Assembly (NCBI RefSeq): GCF_023015805.1
Contig: NZ_JALKBA010000013.1
Span: forward strand, 34,826 to 98,825
DNA from: Cellulophaga sp. F20128
GTDB taxonomy: Bacteria > Bacteroidota > Bacteroidia > Flavobacteriales > Flavobacteriaceae
DNA length: 64,000 nt
Reading direction: 5' to 3'
Numbering within the stretch: position 1 is the stretch's first letter; each line of letters opens with the position of its first letter. Under the pieces are notes generated by a model, which ran no database searches, was not told where the DNA came from, and was given only the letters and a program-made list of their open reading frames with translations. This document shows positions 18,534 through 26,666 of the stretch, piece by piece. A program made the translations under genes and the position numbers.

Positions 18534-19850
18534 ATGAAATACTTTTTAACACTAGTACTTGCTTTAGTTGTAAGTTTTGGTAATGCACAGAAAAAAGAAG
18601 AAACAAGTTCTTATGTTAAACCGTCAAGAACTGAAGTAATTATTCCTATAAAAAAGGAACAATTTAGAGAAGAGGCTTGCAAGCAAAGAGTGCAAGGTGG
18701 TAATCCACGAATGGTCAATGGCTATTTGCAGTTTGATGGTTCAATGGATGGTAACAGACAGGTAGATCCACAAATAGCCGTAGGAGGTGGTTATGTTTTT
18801 CATGGAACAAACCTTGGGTTAACTATCTATGATAAAGAAGGCAATTATATAGATGGTGTTTCTCAAAACTGCTTTAATAAAGGCATAGATCCTAAGTTGT
18901 TTTATGATGTACACAATAAAGTTTTTGGGTTCGATTTGTGGAATCCCTGGGATGATAAAAAAAAGAAACCGGTAAATATTGCAATTTCTGAAACCAACGA
19001 TCCTAGAGGAGCATGGAACATTTACCCTGTGCCAGCACCAGGCGGAAGAGATGGTGGCGGCATTGGCTATAGCAAAAAATGGATTGGGTATTCCTTTCCA
19101 GGAGGAGATGATAGAACATTTGTGTTAAAAATGAGTCAGGCTAAGGCAGGTAAAACGGCTACAGTATATCATTTTGAAGGTACTTTAGGACATCCAGTTT
19201 TTACACAAGATGCTATAGATGATTTGTATTTCTTTAAAATAGAAAAAGATAATTTTGTAATTACTAGGGTAACCGAAGATGAAAATGGAGCTCCAGTTTG
19301 TGAGGTGGTTAGCACTAAAAAACACGGGTTGGAATATATGAATTATCCACCTAAATCACCACAAAAAGGAACGGATCAGGTTACTTCTTCTGGGGATAGA
19401 AACCCTAAAAACTTAATTTTGCAAAGTGGTTGCATTTGGTTTTCACAAGCTGTTGATTACAAAGGTAATTCGGCCGTTCAATGGCATCAAATTAAATTGG
19501 ATGGGAAAATTGTACAAACGGGGTTAATTAAGAAAGAAAACTCTAATTTTATACAAACCACAATAGGTGTTAATAAGAGAAACGATGTCATCATTGGATT
19601 TCAAGAAACCAATAAGGATATGTTTATTAGCCCAAGAATGACGTTTCGCTATGCGAAAGACAAGCCAGGGACAACAAGAGCTGTAATTAGTTTAGGTGAA
19701 GGTACTGGAGCAACTAACGGCGTTGCATGGGGCGATTATAGTGGTAGTACAGTAGATGGCGATAATTTAATGGATTTATGGACCATCCAAAGTATTGCAA
19801 ACCAAGAAGGAAAAGGTGAAACAGTAATTGCAAAAATGCCTTTTAAATAA
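18534..19850 (+). CDS. Secreted propeller-like protein of unknown function
   Basis: About 438 residues with a signal peptide MKYFLTLVLALVVSFGNAQ. The protein contains RQVDPQIAVGGGYVFHGTN (~80-100), GGGIGYSKKWIGYSF, SGDRNPKNLILQSGCIWF and WGDYSGSTVDGDNLMDLW (~400-420). The repeated short beta-strand pattern resembles seven-bladed propellers of secreted Bacteroidota proteins. No catalytic motif was recognised. Start 18534 is chosen since the frame upstream to 18420 lies inside a non-coding repeat. The gene stands between direct copies of that repeat (18381-18457 and 19968-20034) and precedes the sulfatase operon, so a role in the glycan locus is inferred only from position. Confidence 0.7.
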   Translation: MKYFLTLVLALVVSFGNAQKKEETSSYVKPSRTEVIIPIKKEQFREEACKQRVQGGNPRMVNGYLQFDGSMDGNRQVDPQIAVGGGYVFHGTNLGLTIYDKEGNYIDGVSQNCFNKGIDPKLFYDVHNKVFGFDLWNPWDDKKKKPVNIAISETNDPRGAWNIYPVPAPGGRDGGGIGYSKKWIGYSFPGGDDRTFVLKMSQAKAGKTATVYHFEGTLGHPVFTQDAIDDLYFFKIEKDNFVITRVTEDENGAPVCEVVSTKKHGLEYMNYPPKSPQKGTDQVTSSGDRNPKNLILQSGCIWFSQAVDYKGNSAVQWHQIKLDGKIVQTGLIKKENSNFIQTTIGVNKRNDVIIGFQETNKDMFISPRMTFRYAKDKPGTTRAVISLGEGTGATNGVAWGDYSGSTVDGDNLMDLWTIQSIANQEGKGETVIAKMPFK

Positions 19851-19967
19851 GCGGATTCCTTATTCATTTTTAATAAATTTATCCAATTGTTAATTCTAGT
19901 GTAGTTGAAGAATGACATAACGTTTGGAGAACAGGTTTTTGATATGGTTATTAAGTTATGAATCTAA

Positions 19968-20034
19968 ATGTCAGTTCGAGTGATTTTCTATTTGATTAAG
20001 CGCAGTCGAAATCATAGAAAATTGTCTCGAGAAC
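19968..20034. repeat. Diverged fourth copy of the intergenic repeat
   Basis: ATGTCAGTTCGAGTGATTTT ... CTCGAGAAC matches the first third of the 18016 repeat with several substitutions in the middle. It is in the same orientation, on the other side of the 18534-19850 gene. The rest of 19851-20131 shows nothing else. Confidence 0.75.
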
Positions 20035-20131
20035 AGTTTTTTCAGTGAAACTCATCCGCTACAGGCACAACGGTTTAATAAAATAATAGTCGTCAATGTA
20101 AGTAGATAATATCAACATAAAATTTTAAACA

Positions 20132-21442
20132 ATGCGTATACAAAACATAATTTACATCCTTAGTATCCTTTTAATATCGGCTTGTAAGTCGGGCTCCAAT
20201 ACTGATAAAAATGGAAAAGAATTAGAACTTAGCATTGCGGTGCCCCCCGGTGGAAATAGCTGGATTGTAAATAATTTAGAAGAAAATAGAAAAGTTATCT
20301 CTAAAGAAGGAATTCAATCTTGGACCAATACAGAGAGTGTAATTCGGACTTATTTTAAAACCAATGCTGCTGGGGAAATACATGTAGGGCTAATGGCCAG
20401 CGTGCCAGAAGGAAAATCTAAAATAAAAGTAACAGTTGGGAATACAAGTAAAGAAGTAAAACTAACAGGTGCTGATTTACAGAAAATACAGGTTGGTACT
20501 TTTAAATTGAAAACTGCGGGCTATCATTTCATAGAAATTCAAGGTATTGAAAAATCTGATGCTACTATTGCTACTATTAAGGAGGTTTTAATCGGTGGCC
20601 CTGCAACCCATAAAGAGGTGACATTTGTAAAAGAGGACTTTTACTGGGGAAGAAGAGGGCCTTCGGTGCATTTAAGTTACCAAGCTCCTAAGGATATTGA
20701 TATACAATGGTTTTATAATGAGATTACAGTTCCAGAAAAGGAAGATGTTATTGGATCGTATTATATGGCAAATGGTTTTGGCGAAGGGTATTTTGGAATG
20801 CAAGTAAATTCGGAGACCGAACGCAGAGTGCTTTTTTCTGTATGGAGTCCGTATGAAACACAAAACCCCAATGATATTCCTGAGGATTACAAGATTATAT
20901 TATTAGGAAAAGGAGCTGGAGTCACCACGGGGGAATTTGGCAATGAAGGGTCTGGAGGACAAAGTTATAAAGTGTTTAACTGGAAGGCAGGCAATACCTA
21001 TAAGTTTTTATTAAAGGGAGAGCCATCCGTTAATAACTCTACGGATTATACCGCTTACTTTTTTGCGCCAGAAGAAAATGAATGGAAACTGATTGCCAGT
21101 TTTAGAAGACCGCATACAAGTACCTACCTAAAAAGACAACATTCGTTTTTGGAAAATTTTGTGACTTCAACAGGTTTTAAGTCTCGAAAAGGTCTTTATT
21201 CTAACCAATGGGTGCATGATACCAAAGGTGTTTGGCATGAACTTACAAAGGCGAAATTTACGGCAGATGCTACAGCTAGAAAAGGATCTCGTTTAGATTA
21301 TGCAGGTGGCGTAGAAGGAAATAATTTTTTTATGGAAAACTGTGGTTTTTTTAGTGAAACCACCACTATAGATGCTACTTTTGAGCGGAAAGCAAATGGA
21401 ATTGCACCACAAATAGAGTTCTCTAAACTGCCTAAAAAATAA
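20132..21442 (+). CDS. DUF5077/DUF3472 lipoprotein
   Basis: A 436-residue lipoprotein (lipobox ISAC, Cys18). Residues ~25-150 form a beta-sandwich like DUF5077 (VPPGGNSWIVNNLEE ... AGYHFIEIQGI). Residues ~165-430 match the DUF3472 pattern (GPSVHLSYQAPKDIDIQWFY, MANGFGEGYFGMQVNS, RRVLFSVWSPYETQNP, FYWGRR). DUF3472 proteins are common in marine PULs; no activity is established to my knowledge. It opens an operon with two sulfatases (gaps 12 and 21 nt), suggesting a role in handling a sulfated glycan. Confidence 0.85.
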   Translation: MRIQNIIYILSILLISACKSGSNTDKNGKELELSIAVPPGGNSWIVNNLEENRKVISKEGIQSWTNTESVIRTYFKTNAAGEIHVGLMASVPEGKSKIKVTVGNTSKEVKLTGADLQKIQVGTFKLKTAGYHFIEIQGIEKSDATIATIKEVLIGGPATHKEVTFVKEDFYWGRRGPSVHLSYQAPKDIDIQWFYNEITVPEKEDVIGSYYMANGFGEGYFGMQVNSETERRVLFSVWSPYETQNPNDIPEDYKIILLGKGAGVTTGEFGNEGSGGQSYKVFNWKAGNTYKFLLKGEPSVNNSTDYTAYFFAPEENEWKLIASFRRPHTSTYLKRQHSFLENFVTSTGFKSRKGLYSNQWVHDTKGVWHELTKAKFTADATARKGSRLDYAGGVEGNNFFMENCGFFSETTTIDATFERKANGIAPQIEFSKLPKK

Positions 21443-21454
21443 TTAAATCAATTT

Positions 21455-22873
21455 ATGAAAATTAATATAGTTTGCTCCTTGTTTTTAATCTGTCTTGTTT
21501 TTCATTCTTGTAAAGAAAAAGCGTCACAAGTAAATAAAAGCAGTGATAGTTCTCCCAATATTATTCTTATTAATATTGACGATTTGGGTTGGAAAGATCT
21601 CGGTTTTCAAGGAAGTGATTATTATGAGACGCCAAATTTGGATGCACTTTCGCAAAAAGGAATGGTTTTTACTAACGGCTATGCAGGGGCTGCCAATTGT
21701 GCACCAAGTAGGGCTGTTTTAATGACCGGGAAATGGGCACAACGACACGGCATTTATACCGTCTTAAATTCAGATAGAGGAAAATCAAAAGACAGAAAAT
21801 TAATTCCGATTAAAAATACAATTACCTTAGCAGACGAGTTTACGGTTATACCACAACTTCTTCAAAAAAATGGATATAAAACCTGTCATGCTGGAAAATG
21901 GCACTTAACCGATAATCCCCTTAAAAAGGGTTTTGATGTTAATATAGGCGGTAGTCATGCAGGTCACCCACGTAGTTATTATCCACCTTATAAAAACGTG
22001 GATTTAGAAGCTGAAGATGGCAAAAGACTTACAGATTTGGTAATGGATAAAGCGATTGAATTTGTCACCAATACCAAAGCACCATTTTTCTTAAATTACT
22101 CCCCTTATGCGGTTCACACCCCAATACAGCCGGTAAAAGAGTTGGTTGGAAAATATGAGGGTAAATCGTCTAAAATTGGTCAGAACAATGCGGAATATGC
22201 CTCTATGGTAGAGAATATGGACGCTAATGTAGGTCGGTTAATGCTCGCATTAAAAGAGGCGGGGAAACTAGAAAATACTTTTATTGTTTTCACCTCAGAT
22301 AATGGAGGTCTGTATGGAATTACAAAGCAAAAACCCTTGCGTGCAGGTAAAGGAAGTTATTATGAAGGCGGTATTAGAGTGCCCTTCTTTTTTGTGTGGA
22401 AAGGTGAAATTAAGGAGCAAACTACATCAAATGAATCCATCTCAAATATAGATTTGTTTCCAACAATTTTAAAAGTGGCAAATATAAAGTTGCCAAAAGA
22501 GGAAATCTTAGATGGTGAAAACTTAGTGCCAATTTTAAAAAGTGAGATAACAAGTTTAGATAGACCGCTTTATTGGCATTTTCCTATTTATCTTCAGGCG
22601 TATAATGCCAAGGATAATGAAAATAGAGATGCTAAATTTAGAACAAGACCAGGCTCTGTTGTTCGGTATGGCAAATGGAAATTGCATCATTACTTTGAGG
22701 AGGATGTATTGGAGTTGTACGATTTAGATTCGGATATCGGGGAAGAAAATAATTTGGCAACTACCAATCCAGAGCAAGCAGAAATACTATTTAAAATGCT
22801 AAATAATTGGCGAAAAATTACCAATGCCCCAGTTCCTACAACTTTGAATCCGGAATACAAGGGAGGCGAATAA
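21455..22873 (+). CDS. S1-family sulfatase, lipoprotein (FGly motif CAPSR)
   Basis: A 472-residue type I sulfatase that removes sulfate esters from glycans after its active-site Cys is converted to formylglycine. The maturation motif is CAPSR with Cys82, in context GAANCAPSRAVLMTG. Calcium ligands NIDDLG (Asp42-43) and the distal FTSDNGG motif are present, as is GKWHL. Lipobox HSC (Cys19) anchors it in the membrane. It lies 12 nt after the DUF3472 gene and 21 nt before a second sulfatase. No formylglycine-generating enzyme is in the window. Substrate sulfate position cannot be told without subfamily assignment. Confidence 0.95.
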   Translation: MKINIVCSLFLICLVFHSCKEKASQVNKSSDSSPNIILINIDDLGWKDLGFQGSDYYETPNLDALSQKGMVFTNGYAGAANCAPSRAVLMTGKWAQRHGIYTVLNSDRGKSKDRKLIPIKNTITLADEFTVIPQLLQKNGYKTCHAGKWHLTDNPLKKGFDVNIGGSHAGHPRSYYPPYKNVDLEAEDGKRLTDLVMDKAIEFVTNTKAPFFLNYSPYAVHTPIQPVKELVGKYEGKSSKIGQNNAEYASMVENMDANVGRLMLALKEAGKLENTFIVFTSDNGGLYGITKQKPLRAGKGSYYEGGIRVPFFFVWKGEIKEQTTSNESISNIDLFPTILKVANIKLPKEEILDGENLVPILKSEITSLDRPLYWHFPIYLQAYNAKDNENRDAKFRTRPGSVVRYGKWKLHHYFEEDVLELYDLDSDIGEENNLATTNPEQAEILFKMLNNWRKITNAPVPTTLNPEYKGGE

Positions 22874-22894
22874 ATAATTAAATAATTAATATCT

Positions 22895-24472
22895 ATGAAA
22901 AAAACTGTTGTACGTGTTGCCGTATTAGGCATTTTATTAATTGCGGTGTCTTCTTGTGCCGAAAAGAAAGCTAAAGCGGAGCCAAACAAAAGTGCAAAAC
23001 CTAATATCATCTATATTTTAGCAGATGATTTGGGATATGCTGAGCTCGGTGTATACGGGCAAGAAAAGATTGAAACACCAAATATAGATGCACTGGCTAA
23101 AGGAGGAATGATGTTTACACAGCATTATACAGGAGCGCCCGTTTGTGCACCGGCACGTTATGATTTGTTAACAGGGACACACTCTGGCCGTGCCTATGTT
23201 CGTGGCAATGATGAATGGGCAGATCGTGGAGCGGTATGGGATTATAAAGCGGCAATTTTAGATTCTACCCTTGAAGGACAGCGACCAATACCAGGCAATA
23301 CAATCACAATTGCGAATAAATTAAAAACAGCAGGTTATGCTACGGGTATGGTTGGTAAATGGGGACTAGGAGCGCCACATACAGAGTCTATCCCGAATAA
23401 TTTTGGGTTCGATTATTTCTATGGTTTTAACTGTCAGCGCCAAGCACATACCTATTACCCAGTACACTTGTATGAAAATAAGCATAGAGTGCATTTAAAC
23501 AATGACACCATTGCACCTAGTACAAAGTTGGAAGAAGGTGCAGACCCTAATGATCCTGCTAGCTACGCTAAGTATACCTTAAATGATTACGCATCAGAAA
23601 TGATGTTTCAAAAAATCACACAGTTTGTAGATGATCATAAAGAGAAACCATTCTTTATGTATTGGGCAGATCCCATTCCGCATGCTGCTTTGCAAGCACC
23701 ACAGCGTTGGGTAGATTATTATATTAAAAAGTTTGGAGACGAAGAACCCTATTTAGGAAACAAAGGGTATTTCCCTCATAAAAATCCTAGGGCTGCCTAT
23801 GCTGCTATGGTGTCCTATTTGGATGAGAATGTAGGCAAGCTAGTGGCCCAATTAAAGAAAGAAGGCTTGTATGAAAATACCTTAATTATTTTTACCTCAG
23901 ATAACGGCCCTACTTTTAATGGTGGTTCAGATTCCCCTTGGTTTGATAGTGCTAAGCCTTTTAGAAGTGAACTTGGTTATGGAAAAGGTCATGTGTATGA
24001 AGGCGGAATTCGAATTCCTATGATCGCCTCTTGGCCAGGTAAAATTAAGGCAGGTTCTACTACAGATTTAATTTCTGCACATTATGATGTTATGGCAACC
24101 TTGTGTGAAATAACCAATCAAGAAATCCCTGTGACTACTGATGGAATAAGCTTTTTGCCAACACTAATGGGTGCAGAAGGTCAGAAAGAACATGAATTTT
24201 TATTTTGGGAATATCCAGAGTACGGAGGTCAAGTAGCAATTCGTATGGGCGATTGGAAATTAATTAGGATGAATTTAAAAAACAAAAACAAGGAGCCAAC
24301 ATTAGAGTTGTACAATTTAAAAGATGATATTAGAGAAGAGCATAATGTAGCGGCACAGCATCCAGAAATTATAGAAAAGGCTGCTGCAATATTTAAGGAA
24401 CAGCATAGAAATTCAGCCGTAGAAAGGTTCCGAATTCCAGTGATTGAAAATGGATTGTTGTTTGAGGAATAA
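22895..24472 (+). CDS. S1-family sulfatase, lipoprotein (FGly motif CAPAR)
   Basis: A 525-residue arylsulfatase-type enzyme. Lipobox SSC (Cys21); calcium site ILADDLGYAELG (Asp44-45); active-site motif CAPAR with Cys84, where Ala replaces the usual Ser but the C-x-P-x-R rule for maturation still holds; GKWGLG and FTSDNGP follow. The insert RQAHTYYPVHLYEN is typical of a different S1 subfamily from the preceding sulfatase, so the two probably remove sulfate from different positions or sugars. It is the last gene of the operon and is followed by a bidirectional terminator. Confidence 0.95.
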   Translation: MKKTVVRVAVLGILLIAVSSCAEKKAKAEPNKSAKPNIIYILADDLGYAELGVYGQEKIETPNIDALAKGGMMFTQHYTGAPVCAPARYDLLTGTHSGRAYVRGNDEWADRGAVWDYKAAILDSTLEGQRPIPGNTITIANKLKTAGYATGMVGKWGLGAPHTESIPNNFGFDYFYGFNCQRQAHTYYPVHLYENKHRVHLNNDTIAPSTKLEEGADPNDPASYAKYTLNDYASEMMFQKITQFVDDHKEKPFFMYWADPIPHAALQAPQRWVDYYIKKFGDEEPYLGNKGYFPHKNPRAAYAAMVSYLDENVGKLVAQLKKEGLYENTLIIFTSDNGPTFNGGSDSPWFDSAKPFRSELGYGKGHVYEGGIRIPMIASWPGKIKAGSTTDLISAHYDVMATLCEITNQEIPVTTDGISFLPTLMGAEGQKEHEFLFWEYPEYGGQVAIRMGDWKLIRMNLKNKNKEPTLELYNLKDDIREEHNVAAQHPEIIEKAAAIFKEQHRNSAVERFRIPVIENGLLFEE

Positions 24473-24491
24473 AGTACAATAGAATATAAAT

Positions 24492-24529
24492 AAAAAAGTG
24501 AGTTTAAGATTCTTAAACTCACTTTTTTT
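24492..24529. terminator. Bidirectional terminator between sulfatase and kinase genes
   Basis: GTGAGTTTAAG (24498-24508) and CTTAAACTCAC (24512-24522) form an 11-bp stem with ATT loop, flanked by A6 on the left and T7 on the right. It can end transcripts from both converging operons and abuts the stop codon of the - strand kinase. Confidence 0.92.
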
Positions 24530-25592
24530 ATAGGGTCTGTAGTGTTTCGCTAAATTTTTCAGCCAATACATGCTGCATAAAGCTTTCTTCTTTTAAGGCT
24601 TTATTAGAGAAATCAAAAAGACTAATGCATCGGTCTATATTCTGGTTTTCGTATGCGGTTTTGTAATATTTATCATTTTCCAAATAGTCTGTCAACGCTC
24701 GTAACCCGTGTATAAAAGGCATAAAAACAGCACCAAGTGGTAAGGAGGCAATCTCTTCTTTCGTTAATTGGGTTGCATTTGTTTTTAAGCCATCAACAAA
24801 AGCTTCAAAAAGATTCTTGTTAAAAGTAATTTTGCTTAGATCTCTTTCATCTTCATCGGCAGTATTTGCAATGGTACGTACTGCATCCCCAAAATCATAA
24901 TAGAAATACCCCTTCATTAGGGTGTCTAAATCTATTAAACACAAAGCCTTCTCTGTGCTTTTAGAAAAAAGGATGTTATTTAGTTTGGTATCATTATGGC
25001 AAACACGTACTGGTAAATCCTGGCTGCTAAATTCAATTAGTTTAGGCAATAAGCCTTGTGCAAATTGAATAGCACTGGTAGCCGTAGCTAGCCTCGTTTT
25101 ATTCGCATTTTTTAATGCTTCTTCAAACTGATCTTTACGTAGTCTTAAATCGTGAAACTGAGGTATAGTATCTGTATAAGTATCTGTTTCTGCGGGGCTT
25201 AATAATTTATGAAATTCCCCTACAATCTTCCCTGCTTCAAAAGCAATTTTAGAATTTGTTGTGGTGTTATATGTAGTGCTTTCGTCAATAAAACTCATTA
25301 ATCGCCAATACCCATCTTCCGTATGATAGGTTTTGTCCGTTTTGGTTTTTACCAATGCGATGTGGTTGTATGCATCGCTTTTTAAGAGCGACAAAGCAGC
25401 ATCAATATTTTGCATTAAACCTTCAATATTGGTAAACACATTGTGGTTAATACGCTGAAGGATATAAACCGACTTAGCATTACTTATAACCAAATAAGTG
25501 TCGTTTATAAGTCCATTGTTTATGGGTTGAAAAGTATAGGGCCTAGCAGGAACAACAAAATTGCTTAAAATAACTTCAGGATTTGTCTTCAT
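24528..25592 (-). CDS. Sugar kinase of the aminoglycoside phosphotransferase fold (N-acetylhexosamine 1-kinase-like)
   Basis: About 354 residues with kinase-like (APH/choline kinase) motifs: Brenner box HNDTKLNN (~200-207, catalytic Asp202) and the metal site IDLDT (~221-225), followed by YYDFGD. The N-terminal PINNGLINDTYLV forms the nucleotide-binding strand. In Bifidobacterium a kinase of this fold (NahK) makes GlcNAc/GalNAc-1-phosphate. Here it sits directly behind a sugar-nucleotidyltransferase in the same operon (5-nt gap), next to GH109 and sulfatase genes, which favours an anomeric hexosamine kinase. The ATG at 25592 is preferred to a TTG one codon upstream. The specificity is inferred; choline or other alcohol kinases share the fold. 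Confidence 0.75.
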   Translation of the reverse strand: MKTNPEVILSNFVVPARPYTFQPINNGLINDTYLVISNAKSVYILQRINHNVFTNIEGLMQNIDAALSLLKSDAYNHIALVKTKTDKTYHTEDGYWRLMSFIDESTTYNTTTNSKIAFEAGKIVGEFHKLLSPAETDTYTDTIPQFHDLRLRKDQFEEALKNANKTRLATATSAIQFAQGLLPKLIEFSSQDLPVRVCHNDTKLNNILFSKSTEKALCLIDLDTLMKGYFYYDFGDAVRTIANTADEDERDLSKITFNKNLFEAFVDGLKTNATQLTKEEIASLPLGAVFMPFIHGLRALTDYLENDKYYKTAYENQNIDRCISLFDFSNKALKEESFMQHVLAEKFSETLQTL

Positions 25593-25597
25593 CAAAG

Positions 25598-26488
25598 TTA
25601 ATGTTTAGTCCATAAGTTAAGTGGGTAGTCCCCATTTTTAGTCATTTCTGCTAATTTTGAAACCGCCATTGCTTTATCATCGGCATAGGTAACCCCAAAC
25701 CAATTACTTTCAGAATTCAATACGGGAACAGTTATGCCTTTTTCTGTGATCATTTCTTGGATCACAAAAGGAAGGTAAATCTCACTAGAGCTAATCTTAT
25801 TTTCATCCTTTAAGAATTCCGTAAATGAGCGCCCTATATAATCAAAAATAGAGGTGCCACAAATCCAGAAATTCATACTTACCTCTTCGTTCCCTGTAAA
25901 CTCTATACCAGAATCTAAATCGATAATTTTATTGTTTTCTTCTTTTAGTTTTAAGCGCTCTTCAACCACAGTTAAAACATTGTCTTTAATTTGACAAACG
26001 CCTCTAGAAACCGAGCCGTAGGTAGATAAGGTATCCTTTAATGTATAAGAAATAAGTCCAAATTTATCAGCATTAGTTTCAGATGCCATAATTTTTGCGG
26101 CATTTTTAAAGGCTAACTCTCCATAAAAGTCATCTGCATTAATAACAGCAAAAGATCCTTTGATTACGTTTCTGGCAGTCCATACGGCATGTGCCGTTCC
26201 CCAAGGTTTTTTTCGCTCAGAAGTGTAACTAGTTCCGGGAGGAACATCGGTTATTTCTTGTGCCAAGACATCTAATTTTATGTCCTTGGGTAAGCGTTCA
26301 GATAAATGTTTTTGAAGAAAATCTACATTGTCCTTTTTTGTAACGGCAACTATATGTGTAAAACCGTATTTAAGAGCATCAAAAATACCAAACTCCATTA
26401 AAAATTCTTCGTTAGGACCTAGGTCATCAAACTGTTTTAATTTTCCGTATCGGCTACCACTACCAGCAGCCATTAATAATAGCGTCAT
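25598..26488 (-). CDS. Sugar-1-phosphate nucleotidyltransferase
   Basis: A 296-residue NTP-transferase fold protein. The nucleotide-binding loop LLLMAAGSGSRYGKLKQF lies at the N-terminus (~2-19), VINADDFYGE (~115-124) supplies the metal-binding Asp, and GTAHAVW precedes it. Enzymes of this fold join a sugar-1-phosphate to UTP, dTTP or GTP. It is the first gene of a two-gene operon with the APH-fold kinase, which would provide its substrate. The pair parallels the NahK and uridylyltransferase genes of bifidobacterial hexosamine pathways. The nucleotide and sugar used cannot be read from the sequence. Confidence 0.8.
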   Translation of the reverse strand: MTLLLMAAGSGSRYGKLKQFDDLGPNEEFLMEFGIFDALKYGFTHIVAVTKKDNVDFLQKHLSERLPKDIKLDVLAQEITDVPPGTSYTSERKKPWGTAHAVWTARNVIKGSFAVINADDFYGELAFKNAAKIMASETNADKFGLISYTLKDTLSTYGSVSRGVCQIKDNVLTVVEERLKLKEENNKIIDLDSGIEFTGNEEVSMNFWICGTSIFDYIGRSFTEFLKDENKISSSEIYLPFVIQEMITEKGITVPVLNSESNWFGVTYADDKAMAVSKLAEMTKNGDYPLNLWTKH

Positions 26489-26620
26489 TTTTCTGTTTTA
26501 GAGCTGTAAAAGTAAGGCATTGAGAAAAAAGATTCTAATATTCTAATGTAAAAACTTATCACATCTAAAATAGAATATGTATCAAAAGGAATAAATCGTA
26601 GCATTTATCCTAAAATTAGT

Positions 26621-26628
26621 TAAATTTG
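26621..26628 (+). promoter_or_regulatory. Bacteroidota -7 promoter element TAAATTTG
   Basis: Matches the TAnnTTTG consensus of the Bacteroidota housekeeping sigma factor, 38 nt before the start at 26667. Confidence 0.6.
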
Positions 26629-26666
26629 AATCAGAATTTCATACAAATAAATAGAACATATTTAAA

